The position numbers were made by a program, and so were the translations under genes. The notes beneath the pieces are model-generated. The model was not told where the DNA came from, searched no databases, and saw only the letters and a list, made by a program, of their open reading frames with translations. Shown here piece by piece: positions 1-8,869 of a stretch of 64,000 bases of DNA (position 1 is its first letter; every line of letters begins with the position of its first letter). The DNA comes from Scheffersomyces stipitis CBS 6054 (Eukaryota; Ascomycota; Pichiomycetes; Serinales; Debaryomycetaceae), in NCBI RefSeq assembly GCF_000209165.1, contig NC_009068.1, positions 1,612,001 through 1,676,000 of the forward strand, in the 5' to 3' direction.

Positions 1-1472
1 TAGGAAAATTGACTGCCCATGCTGCTGAAGAATTGGGCTTGACTACCGAATGTATAGTAGGTTCACCAGTTATCGATGCCTACGCAGGCTGGGTCGGTAC
101 GGTAGCTGGTAAGGCAGATGTTCCCCATTTACAAGATAATGCAGACGGGTCTATCGACTTGACCTGTGGTCGTTTGGCTGCTGTAGCTGGAACTTCTACT
201 TGCCACATCGCCATGACCAAAGAGCCATGTTTCGTCAAGGGTGTCTGGGGACCTTACAAGGATGTTATGGCTCCTGGTTTCTGGTTGGCTGAAGGTGGAC
301 AGTCGATGACAGGAGCCTTATTGGCCCATGTGTTGTCGATTCATCCTGCTAGTCAGGAATTGATTCGTCTGGCTGAAGCTTCCAACTTGTCAAAGTTCGA
401 TTTCTTGAATTTAACTCTTGAAAACTTGGTTCAGGAAACGGGATCTCGTTCTGTTGTGTCTTTGGCAAAACATATGTTTTTCTACGGTGATTTCCACGGC
501 AATAGATCTCCCATTGCTGATCCTCGTATGAGAGCTTCTATTATTGGGCAGTCAATGGACAGCTCCGTCAACGACTTGGCCATCCAGTACTTTGCTGCAT
601 GTGAATTCATTGCCCAACAGACTAGACAAATCGTTGAAGAAATGCAGAACTCGGGACACGATATCTCCTGTATCTACATGAGTGGTGGTCAATGTAGAAA
701 CGGACTTTTGATGAGATTGTTGGCTGACTGTACCGGTTTGCCAATCATCATTCCCAGATACATTGATGCTGCTGTTGTGTTTGGAGCTGCATTATTGGGA
801 GCTGTTGCAGCTGAAGATTCGGTTAACGAACATATCAACTCCAAGGGCAGATCCAGAAGAAACTCGGTTTTGCAATCGCAGAAATCGCAAGTCAGCTTGA
901 GCCACGACAGCGGAGCTCATTCTCCATACACTGCACCTTCTGCCACCGCTTCTACTACCAACATGTCAACTTTGGTATACGCAAGCGCAAACGCAGGAAG
1001 TCACCACCAGTTCCCAGTGATGACTCCAATGGAAGAAGAACAAGTAGATTACTTCAACCAGTCTACACAGCAACAGATTGACGAAAGAGAAAAGGCAAAG
1101 AACCAATCGTTCACCTCCGATGACGATTCGGAAGACGAACAGACTCTTTCGTTTGGGTCCAAGCAAGCAGTGCAACAAGGCTTATCAAGCAAGTTCCTGA
1201 AGTTGGGACTCAAGCCTTTGACTTCTCTCAAGAAAACTACCAGCAATAGCAGCAATCCTTCCTCGGGAATTGCTGTACCTGGCGACAAGTTATGGAAGGT
1301 GATGGACAAGATGACCGGCCCCGGTAAGGTTATCTTCCCAGCAGCTGATTCTGACCCAGATAGATCGTTGTTGAACGCAAAGTACAAAATCTTCTTGGAA
1401 CAATGTTTCAAGCAACAGGAATACAGAGACATCGTTGACGAAGTCGAGGCCAAAAACTCAAAAATTAACTAG
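1..1472 (+). CDS. FGGY-family carbohydrate kinase (D-ribulokinase-like), 3' part only
   Basis: The gene is cut by the left edge; the frame is already open at base 3, so the true start lies outside. What remains is about 490 residues. The first ~280 form most of the FGGY kinase C-terminal fold: a G-T-S-T-C-H phosphate loop near residue 60, and the Y-M-S-G-G-Q ATP-binding loop near 225 followed by the conserved D-A-A-V-x-x-G-A-A helix. FGGY kinases phosphorylate sugars or polyols with ATP in the cytosol; the closest yeast type I recognise is YDR109C, a D-ribulokinase. A ~130-residue Ser/Gln/Asn-rich linker follows, then a compact conserved-looking tail (G-P-G-K-V-x-F-P ... A-K-Y-K-I-F-L). The substrate cannot be fixed from sequence. 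Family is certain, exact orthologue probable. Confidence 0.85.
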   Translation, partial: GKLTAHAAEELGLTTECIVGSPVIDAYAGWVGTVAGKADVPHLQDNADGSIDLTCGRLAAVAGTSTCHIAMTKEPCFVKGVWGPYKDVMAPGFWLAEGGQSMTGALLAHVLSIHPASQELIRLAEASNLSKFDFLNLTLENLVQETGSRSVVSLAKHMFFYGDFHGNRSPIADPRMRASIIGQSMDSSVNDLAIQYFAACEFIAQQTRQIVEEMQNSGHDISCIYMSGGQCRNGLLMRLLADCTGLPIIIPRYIDAAVVFGAALLGAVAAEDSVNEHINSKGRSRRNSVLQSQKSQVSLSHDSGAHSPYTAPSATASTTNMSTLVYASANAGSHHQFPVMTPMEEEQVDYFNQSTQQQIDEREKAKNQSFTSDDDSEDEQTLSFGSKQAVQQGLSSKFLKLGLKPLTSLKKTTSNSSNPSSGIAVPGDKLWKVMDKMTGPGKVIFPAADSDPDRSLLNAKYKIFLEQCFKQQEYRDIVDEVEAKNSKIN

Positions 1473-2442
1473 ACTTATGACTTTATAATACACATTTTAG
1501 GAATACTTCCGGCTGATGTAGTTCCCTCTCTATGATCATCTGTAAAAGAAGTTGGACATACTAATAGCGATAACTGTGCACAGTGTTCTCTCTTGTGGTA
1601 ATCATTTCCACTATGTCGAATAGCATTTGTCTAGCGTACTCTATTCTGAGAGTATACTTATCTTTCTCGTTTCTGCTCATCTTATATTGTACAATTGTAA
1701 TACAGCGAATCCCTTTTCTATTTTCATCTACACTTCTTTTCAACCTCTCGTTATCTCTCGCTATCTCTGCAAATCCTCAGGGCCAAGAAAGTCTTTATCA
1801 TGAAAATATCTCATCGCAGCCAAGAGCTGACCCTGACAAGTAAAGAACATCTTGGAAATATCGTTAAACAACTCTCCTCTTTTCACCTTTTCACGAGAAA
1901 TTAAATGACCCTGGCTGTTGTGGAATTTCTGGCCACAGCAGATACGATATCATGCAAATGGAACAATGCTGTAGAACAAATTAATTAGCTGAAACCTTAT
2001 TTAATTGCCAGAGAATCCACACGCCAAAGATATAAGCTATTTCTCCACAGACTGGAACCTGCCAAGAGCATATCTGAAATTGCACCCATTTCTCTCTTTG
2101 AAGGAGTGGCTGAACCTCCACTGAAATAATATATTCTTCATAAATAATTAAAGCTTGTTTCCACTTGGGGAAGTGCCCACGATTATGGCTCCATCGCAAT
2201 TAAAGACAGAAAAAGCCAAGTATATTAATCCAATGCAATATACGAACGAATACATATCCGGCCCGCAATCTTAATCCGTCTATTGTGATTATTGTAAACG
2301 AAACTATTCTCTTTGTAGGCTGCTGCTGGGGTATGTACTGTATAAACCTTACAGTATCAGAACAGCTGCAAAATCCACTCTCTTATCTGCACACAGGAGT
2401 CACATGTCAGATTTCGCGGAAGTTCGCAATTATTGCAAATCT

Positions 2443-2448
2443 CACGTG
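2443..2448. promoter_or_regulatory. CACGTG E-box (Cbf1-type), distal
   Basis: Exact CACGTG inside CTCACGTGAC. Cbf1 binds this core in yeast sulfur and, in Candida, ribosomal genes. It lies about 1.26 kb upstream of the sulfate permease start, so its role is uncertain. Confidence 0.35.
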
Positions 2449-2931
2449 ACTAGTATCAATTAGTATTTTTTCAGATCTGCTGCAACCTGATGCAGTAGCA
2501 ATTATGTAAGAAGACGGTAGGACGGTTGGAAAAGCGGGTGCAATTGGCGGTTAGATAGTTGGCGGTAATAGCTGGGGTAGGTGCTGGCGGGAACAACCGC
2601 TCTTACTATGGGGATGAAAGTTCCCCCGGAATGGTGCCGCGCTGGAGCAACACAGCCAAATTTAGCGGCCATGCTTTCAGTTGCCGATGCTGCACGTCAG
2701 AAGCTTAAATCGCATCAAGAATTAGCAGCCATTTAGAAGGTATAAATCCGATATTGCTAGTAAGACTAGGTTTCCAGCTATTTTCACGGGAGTTTCCACC
2801 AATCCGAGGATATGTAGATCTTGGATACCAAATGGAGCACCGGCCAGAGTATTGCCAGTGACAGGCCGGCCGGGCCAGTTGCGCTGGGTGCATCTTGGGC
2901 CATCTCGAGCGATCAGCGCAAGCGAGGGAGG

Positions 2932-3006
2932 TCACGTGAAAAGTGCAAACTGTGGATGGATTGCAACATTTTCCACAGTATATATATATTGCAAGAGTCG
3001 CCACAG
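2932..3006. promoter_or_regulatory. Composite Cbf1 + Met31/32-type sulfur regulatory cluster
   Basis: TCACGTGA at 2932-2939 is followed within 8 bases by AAACTGTGG at 2947-2955, then by inverted CCACAGT at 2973-2979 and GCCACAG at 3000-3006. TCACGTG is the Cbf1 site and AAACTGTGG the Met31/Met32 site that together recruit Met4 on sulfur-assimilation genes. A TATATATATATT run at 2979-2990 sits between the last two sites. The next gene downstream is the sulfate permease, which fits. The distance to the start codon (about 700 bases) is long, implying a distal element or an unseen long leader. Confidence 0.6.
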
Positions 3007-3585
3007 CTCATTAATTAGATTATTACTGAATTATTAGGTCGTTGCTTTAGGGAAATCAGTAAGATAAACCAGCCGTAGCAGCAGCGTTTTAGGCGAAACG
3101 TTCATAACCACATTCTGAGGCAGTCAACACAGGGCAAATTTTGTATAGAGACTTTAACTGGAAATCACAGCCTAACCACAAGAATTCCATCAATTTCTCA
3201 GCCATTTTGCAACGACAAACCAGGCTCTCTAATAAAAAGAAAAGCTAATTTAATTGCATTCCCCAGTAGGCAATTTAAGATATATTGGCAATCAAAAGAA
3301 GTCACCTAAGGCATCGAAAGCTGCCGAATCGACCAACAAAAACCTGGTGTAATACATCCAAACAAGCCCCCTGTTATCGGAGCAATTAACCGGCGTAGGT
3401 TGCAGCAGAAAATAAGATCTTCTCAATTTCGCCGTGTCCATTACCCCCTCTGTAGATTCCAGATTAAGACGGACAATAGAAATATCCTGTTGCATATCTT
3501 CCTGAGTATTATTTGCATAGACAGTTCGTATTTCAGTGTCGCCCTATTGCAATTCGGGTACTAGCATTTAATCACTTTCCTTGTC

Positions 3586-3592
3586 TATAAAG
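3586..3592 (+). promoter_or_regulatory. TATA element of the sulfate permease
   Basis: TATAAAG lies about 117 bases upstream of the ATG at 3709, a normal distance for a yeast TATA box. It suggests that the main transcript starts near the gene and that the sulfur sites further up act at a distance. Confidence 0.4.
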
Positions 3593-3708
3593 TCAAGACG
3601 ATCTGCCCGTTTTCTTACCCAGCTTTTTTCACTTATTATTTTTCCATTGCATTTTCTCTGCATAGCATTGCATACTAGCCGCTAGCAGCTTTTAGCATCC
3701 AATTCAAT

Positions 3709-6183
3709 ATGGCTGATATTCTCCACGCCTTGAATTCCAACAACCCTCCGGATTCCCAGGTGCCTCATATCTTGGACGCTGAAGAGATCATCTCGCACAG
3801 ATCCAAGTCGCACGAGTTCTCCGACATCAGAACCCACGAATATGCCTCCTTCGGAAACAACACCGTCGTTCCCGAGTATACAGAAAGAGAAGTCACTGTT
3901 GTAGACTGGGCCAAACATGTCTTTGGCCATCCCTTGCAGAAGATTGCCAACTACTTCATCTCGTTGTTCCCAATTGCTAAGTGGATCTTGCACTATAACG
4001 GTAAATGGCTCTACGGTGACTTGGTTGCTGGTATCACTGTTGGTGTCGTGTTGGTTCCTCAGTCTATGTCGTACGCTCAGTTGGCTGGATTAGAGGCTCA
4101 ATTTGGTTTGTACTCTTCTTTTGTCGGTGTTTTCATCTACTCGTTCTTTGCCACGTCGAAGGATGTTTCCATTGGTCCTGTTGCTGTCATGTCGCTTCAG
4201 GTGTCGAAGGTTATTGCTCATGTTCAAGGAAAGGTTGGTGACAAGTACGCACCAGAAGTCATTGCTACCTTCTTGTCTTTGATCTGTGGTGGTATCGCAG
4301 CAGGTATCGGTATCTTGAGACTTGGTTTCATATTAGAATTCATCTCGATTCCTGCCGTGATTGGGTTCATGACTGGTTCTGCCCTTAACATTATCTCTGG
4401 TCAAGTTCCAGGGCTTATGGGCTTCAACTCGTTGGTTAACACCAGAGCATCTACCTACAAGGTTATCATCAACACCCTTAAGAACTTGAAGCATAGCAAT
4501 TCCGACGCCGCCTTTGGTTTGATTCCTTTGTTCATCTTGTACGTATGGAAATTCTCGACTGACTACGGTCAAAAGAAATACCCAAAGTACAAGTACTGGT
4601 TCTTCTACATCCAGCAGTTGAGAAATGCCATTGTAATTATCGTAGCTACTGCTATTTCCTGGGGTATTGTACATCCCAAGAAGGTAGCCTGGAAAGGCGA
4701 CCCCAAGAAGTTCAAGGGTCCTATCTCTACTCTTGGAACTGTGCCAAGGGGTTTGAGAAATGTTGGTGTCATGACTGTTCCAGATGGAATCATAGATGCC
4801 ATGTCGTCAGAAATTCCAGTCTCTACTGTCATCTTGTTGTTGGAACACATCGCCATCTCCAAGTCATTTGGTAGAATCAATGATTACAAAGTTGTTCCTG
4901 ATCAAGAAGTTATTGCTATCGGTGTCACCAACTTGATTGGTACTTTCTTCAATGCTTATCCAGCCACCGGTTCGTTCTCTAGATCGGCTTTGAAGGCTAA
5001 GTGTGGTGTCAGAACTCCTATTGCTGGTATCTTTACTGGTGCCGTTGTCTTGTTGGCTTTGTACGCTTTAACCTCTGCTTTCTTCTACATTCCTAAGGCA
5101 ACCCTTAGTGCCATCATTATCCATGCTGTGTCGGATTTGATTGCCAACTACAAAGTCACCTGGTCTCTTTGGAATATTTCTCCCATTGACTGTGGTGTCT
5201 TTATTGTCTGTGTCTTGATCACCGTCTTCTCCTCCATCGAAAACGGTGTCTATTTCGCTGTCTGTGCCTCCGTTGCTATTTTGTTATTCAGAATCGCTAA
5301 GCCAACGGGCCAGTTTTTGGGTAGAATCCAAGTGGCTGAAGTTGTTAACCCCGTCATCGAAACCTTAGAGAGCGATTTGTACTCTATCAAAAAAGAGGGT
5401 AACTTGTCTAACTCATCCAATTCTTCCAACGATGAAATTGAAATCAACCAAGTCATCAGCAACAACTCCAATTACGACGCCAAGAAGACCAAGTCCCAGA
5501 CTAAGGGCCAAAAGTCTGTTGTCAACACCGAAGCTTTGTTGAAGAACAACCCCAGAGTCAAGTTCCACACCAGATGGGTTCCTTTGACGAAAGAAAACAT
5601 CAATTCTGACATCAATGTCCAGCCTCCTCCTCCAGGTGTGATTGTTTTCAAGCCTATCGAATCTTTCACCTACCCTAACTCGTCTTCACAAGTTGATCGT
5701 GTCTCTGATGAAGCCAAGAGATTGACAAGACGTGGTAAGCCATATGATCTCTCAGATACTGGTTCTAGACCTTGGAATGATCCTGGTCCTTTGAGATGGA
5801 AGCTTCCCTTCATCAAGAACGAGACAGCCAAGGAAGTCAACGAACATGACCACAGACCTTTGTTGCGTATCATTCACTTTGACTTTAGCACTGTTTCTTC
5901 TACCGATGTTACTTCTATCCAAGCCTTGGTTGATTTGAGAAAGGCTCTCAACATCTACGCCGACCGTGAAGTTGAGTTCCACTTCTCTGGTATCTTGTCT
6001 CCATGGATCAGAAGAGGGTTGTTGAATGCTGGTTTTGGTACTTACGAAGATGGTTTGGTCAGTGAAAATACCTACGTCAACATCGCTGCTGACCAAGATA
6101 TCGAAAGAGGCGATAACTCCGAATACGTCGCTGCTATCTCTACCGATACTCCATTCTTTCACCTCGATATTCCTGACTACTAG
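3709..6183 (+). CDS. SUL2: Sulfate permease, SulP/SLC26 family with STAS domain
   Basis: 824 residues. It imports sulfate across the plasma membrane as a proton symporter, the first step of sulfur assimilation. After a ~90-residue hydrophilic N-terminus comes the transporter core, with the SulP signature G-V-V-L-V-P-Q-S-M-S-Y-A-Q-L-A-G near residue 110 and about 10-12 hydrophobic helices to about residue 540. A long hydrophilic linker (S/N-rich near 565-580) leads to a C-terminal STAS domain (about 690-800) with the typical F-D-F-S-T-V-S-S-T-D-V-T-S-I strand-loop. Length matches fungal Sul1/Sul2 (~850-890). SUL1 and SUL2 cannot be told apart from sequence, so the symbol is provisional. The upstream Cbf1/Met31-type sites suggest induction by sulfur limitation. 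Confidence 0.93.
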   Translation: MADILHALNSNNPPDSQVPHILDAEEIISHRSKSHEFSDIRTHEYASFGNNTVVPEYTEREVTVVDWAKHVFGHPLQKIANYFISLFPIAKWILHYNGKWLYGDLVAGITVGVVLVPQSMSYAQLAGLEAQFGLYSSFVGVFIYSFFATSKDVSIGPVAVMSLQVSKVIAHVQGKVGDKYAPEVIATFLSLICGGIAAGIGILRLGFILEFISIPAVIGFMTGSALNIISGQVPGLMGFNSLVNTRASTYKVIINTLKNLKHSNSDAAFGLIPLFILYVWKFSTDYGQKKYPKYKYWFFYIQQLRNAIVIIVATAISWGIVHPKKVAWKGDPKKFKGPISTLGTVPRGLRNVGVMTVPDGIIDAMSSEIPVSTVILLLEHIAISKSFGRINDYKVVPDQEVIAIGVTNLIGTFFNAYPATGSFSRSALKAKCGVRTPIAGIFTGAVVLLALYALTSAFFYIPKATLSAIIIHAVSDLIANYKVTWSLWNISPIDCGVFIVCVLITVFSSIENGVYFAVCASVAILLFRIAKPTGQFLGRIQVAEVVNPVIETLESDLYSIKKEGNLSNSSNSSNDEIEINQVISNNSNYDAKKTKSQTKGQKSVVNTEALLKNNPRVKFHTRWVPLTKENINSDINVQPPPPGVIVFKPIESFTYPNSSSQVDRVSDEAKRLTRRGKPYDLSDTGSRPWNDPGPLRWKLPFIKNETAKEVNEHDHRPLLRIIHFDFSTVSSTDVTSIQALVDLRKALNIYADREVEFHFSGILSPWIRRGLLNAGFGTYEDGLVSENTYVNIAADQDIERGDNSEYVAAISTDTPFFHLDIPDY

Positions 6184-6727
6184 GTGTTCTTTCCGATAGA
6201 TTTTCATGTATAAATAGGGTTCACGCTTCATTTTACTTCTTTAATTGCAACGATTCTGGGGATATAGGTGTAATACTTACCTATTATTATTTATTTCCAC
6301 CTCAAACAAAGCACAATGTGCCTTCATATTTAGTTCTTAATGTAATGCATTATTCAGATAAATTGTAGAAAAGAATGGGTGCAAAATTTATACAGAAATT
6401 ATGCAGGATTTTTCATTTGAGGATAGACAGGCTGAACTTCATAGCAAAAGGATGCCGTGAGTAGTTGGAAGAGCCCAGGAAAATTAAATATCTCACATTA
6501 AGATTTCAAGTGGTTCCCGAAAAAGAAGAGCCCCTTAACTTTCTTCTTATCTTTCAAAGGATGACAATTGGACCATATTTATGGCTGTTGGTGTGGGAGA
6601 AAAATAGAACTCACGTGACCGAGTTGCAACGCGTAAATTGAATATTTACTATTAAACTATTAATGATTTGAATAAAATTCAAAAATTGAATTTGTTCAAG
6701 ATTCTCCTTATAAATAAAACCAGAACT
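6184..6727. other. Intergenic region and RLF2 promoter
   Basis: AT-rich and without a gene. Two recognisable sites lie near RLF2: TCACGTGA at 6611-6618 and ACGCGT at 6629-6634, described separately. Confidence 0.5.
6611..6634. promoter_or_regulatory. E-box plus MluI cell-cycle box upstream of RLF2
   Basis: TCACGTGA (6611-6618) is followed by ACGCGT (6629-6634), 94 bases before the RLF2 ATG. ACGCGT is the MCB site bound by Swi6-Mbp1 (MBF), which drives G1/S genes including replication and chromatin-assembly factors. G1/S timing of RLF2 is therefore likely but inferred. Confidence 0.5.
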
Positions 6728-8431
6728 ATGTCATCAGAACCAAAGGATACAGGGGATCCGGCAACGGAGCCAGTTGTCCAATTGGAAAGTATCCAAGACT
6801 GTTCCGTAGAAATTTCGGACCTAGAGGAAAACCTAACCAAGAGAAAACTCGAGCTTGATCCTGAAAGTGAGCAGGATGAGAAGAAAATCAAGTTGACTAC
6901 AGAAAATGGAACTGAAAAGAAAATAACGAAAAAGGAAATTCAGCGAATCGAACGGCAGAAGCAGCGAGAGTTGGAAAAACTCGAAAAGGACAAGAAGAAG
7001 GAAGAAGAACGTCTTAAGAAAGAGGAAGAAAAGCGTTTGAAAGAACAGGAAAGACAACAAAAGCTTGCAGAAAAAGAAGCTGAACGTGAAATGAGACGTA
7101 AAAAGTTGGAAGAAGAGAAATTGGAAAGAGAACGCAAACGTGAAGAAGAAAAACTCGCAAAGCAAGCTGAAAGAGAAGAGAAAGAACGTCAGAGGTTAGA
7201 GAAAAAGCGAAAGACAGAGGAAGAAAAAGAACGCAAAGAAGCCGAGAAGAGAAGGGCCGAGGAAGACAAACGGAGAGCCGAGGAAGCGAAGGAAAGAAGC
7301 CAGATGAAAATCTCAAGCTTTTTCCAACGAAGACCAGTATCCAAATCTGCAAAAGTGGTAGATCAAGAAGTTGTTTCCAAAAATGGATCAGACTATGTAT
7401 CCGAATTCCTACCCTTTTTTGTACAGAAGAATATGGTTATGGCTAGCAGTGGACAGCTTGAGAGCACGAAGCTAGAATCAGCGAGGCGTAGCTTGGATAT
7501 CACCCTCCGGGAGTCCAATAGCAGTAGTGATATTAAAAGCTACTTTTCGTCTTTCAGGAAGAGCGACAAAGTTATAGAAAAGCCAATTACACCGGAAACG
7601 ATTGTTTCTGCACTCAATTCATCAACGACAACGGAATCTCAGCTCTATGACATGTTGACCCGACTCCCTCCTATAAAGTATATCAGTTTCTATGAGAACT
7701 CCAAGCCTCCCTATGTTGGTACATGGTGTTCGGAAATTCACCAGAACATTGTCATTCCTGTTTCCAATCCTATAGATACGTCGTTGACGGGATTTGACTA
7801 CGAATACGACTCAGATTTAGAGTGGAACAAGGAGGACGATGAAGGTGAAGATGTAGACAACGAAGACGACGACGACGAAGACGAGTCCATGATTCTTGAA
7901 GATGACGAGCTCTCCGATTTTGTCGAGGACAACCAGGAAATGAACAGAGGAAAAAAGTTCCATTCACTTGTAGTAATCAACAAATGGAACGATGGAACCA
8001 ACGACGACTATTTCAGTAAACTCACTTCTGTTCCGTTGGTGACAAATCTTCAATTTCCCATTGATCCGTTACAAGACTACTGGAATTCTGGTAAGGCGGA
8101 AAGTGTACAAAGCTCACCTACAAAGACAATCAAGGCTACTGTCACAGCCTCCGTAGTGTCATCGATTGGAACAACGGAAACACCCAATATTCTCACTCCT
8201 CAGAAGAAAATTATAGAAGATTCCAAAATTGTAGCCGAATTGATTACTTTTGTGGAGAATAATAACGACTTCACATTGGGTACGTTGGTTGAATTATCCA
8301 AGAAGGAATTCAAGCAATTCACCAAGGCTTTACTAAAGAACACGATCCAGAACATTGCCGATTACAACAAGAAGACAACTAATTGGGAAATTCGGCCCGA
8401 AGTTAAAGCAAAGTATATAGCGAGTTTGTAG
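6728..8431 (+). CDS. RLF2: Chromatin assembly factor 1 large subunit (Cac1/p150)
   Basis: 567 residues from the ATG at 6728; the same frame is open upstream but has no ATG there. CAF-1 deposits H3-H4 on newly replicated DNA and is recruited by PCNA. Visible features in order: a very long Lys/Glu/Arg-rich coiled coil (about 65-190), the KER region of the family; a PIP-box-like Q-M-K-I-S-S-F-F-Q-R-R immediately after it (about 191-201); a conserved block around K-Y-I-S-F-Y-E-N-S-K-P-P-Y-V-G-T-W (about 318-334); the acidic ED stretch (about 375-400); and a basic C-terminal segment resembling the winged-helix end. Order and length agree with yeast Rlf2 (606 aa). The upstream MCB box fits S-phase expression. 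Confidence 0.9.
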   Translation: MSSEPKDTGDPATEPVVQLESIQDCSVEISDLEENLTKRKLELDPESEQDEKKIKLTTENGTEKKITKKEIQRIERQKQRELEKLEKDKKKEEERLKKEEEKRLKEQERQQKLAEKEAEREMRRKKLEEEKLERERKREEEKLAKQAEREEKERQRLEKKRKTEEEKERKEAEKRRAEEDKRRAEEAKERSQMKISSFFQRRPVSKSAKVVDQEVVSKNGSDYVSEFLPFFVQKNMVMASSGQLESTKLESARRSLDITLRESNSSSDIKSYFSSFRKSDKVIEKPITPETIVSALNSSTTTESQLYDMLTRLPPIKYISFYENSKPPYVGTWCSEIHQNIVIPVSNPIDTSLTGFDYEYDSDLEWNKEDDEGEDVDNEDDDDEDESMILEDDELSDFVEDNQEMNRGKKFHSLVVINKWNDGTNDDYFSKLTSVPLVTNLQFPIDPLQDYWNSGKAESVQSSPTKTIKATVTASVVSSIGTTETPNILTPQKKIIEDSKIVAELITFVENNNDFTLGTLVELSKKEFKQFTKALLKNTIQNIADYNKKTTNWEIRPEVKAKYIASL

Positions 8432-8869
8432 CTTGTATGAGAATGTTAATGAAGACAATATATGTGGTAGGGTAAATGAAAAGCAGTTCTATTGTAATTC
8501 GAAATAGAAGATATTACTACCAAAGCATAATTAAGTAAACTCAAGTAATATAAAGCAATAGTGAGAGCAAGATAGACTACAAGAAAATTAAGAGAAAGAA
8601 AAGTATATTGGCAGAATGAAGGCATAATCAAATGGGGAGAGGATATAACTAAAAGGACTCGCATACTAAAATTGATTTTGCAATCAGACGCGCAAAAAAA
8701 AAGATGCGTCTTTCACATATCAGAATTCAAATGTTTCAGTTGATCCATTGTATATTCACCATTTTCACAACGGAAAACTCTCAGAACAATTTTGAAGTTC
8801 ACTTTTTCAGTCAGAGACTCCATTGGTCAATTTAATCCTGAAGTGCTTGCGAAAAGGGAGCGGCAAGAA
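8432..8869. other. Intergenic region upstream of SLX4
   Basis: No gene seen. Near 8686-8711 an inverted repeat, AGACGC and GCGTCT, flanks a 14-base A-rich loop, and the left arm contains ACGCG, an MCB-like core. The SLX4 frame is open from 8744, after a TGA at 8741, but has no ATG before 8870, so the exact 5' end of SLX4 is uncertain here. Confidence 0.4.

Larger units (their letters stand above)
1473..3708. other. Long intergenic region upstream of the sulfate permease
   Basis: No convincing coding frame in 2.2 kb. Only short frames without family resemblance are present. The stretch lies 3' of the kinase gene and 5' of the sulfate permease, so it mostly serves as the permease's upstream region. 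It contains CACGTG boxes and a Met31/32-type cluster, listed separately, and a TATA element close to the start. Confidence 0.6.

Noticed and set aside
6833..7352. Phe/Leu/Ser-rich antisense frames inside RLF2
   Set aside because: They are the complement of the Lys/Glu-rich coiled coil and purely a composition effect.
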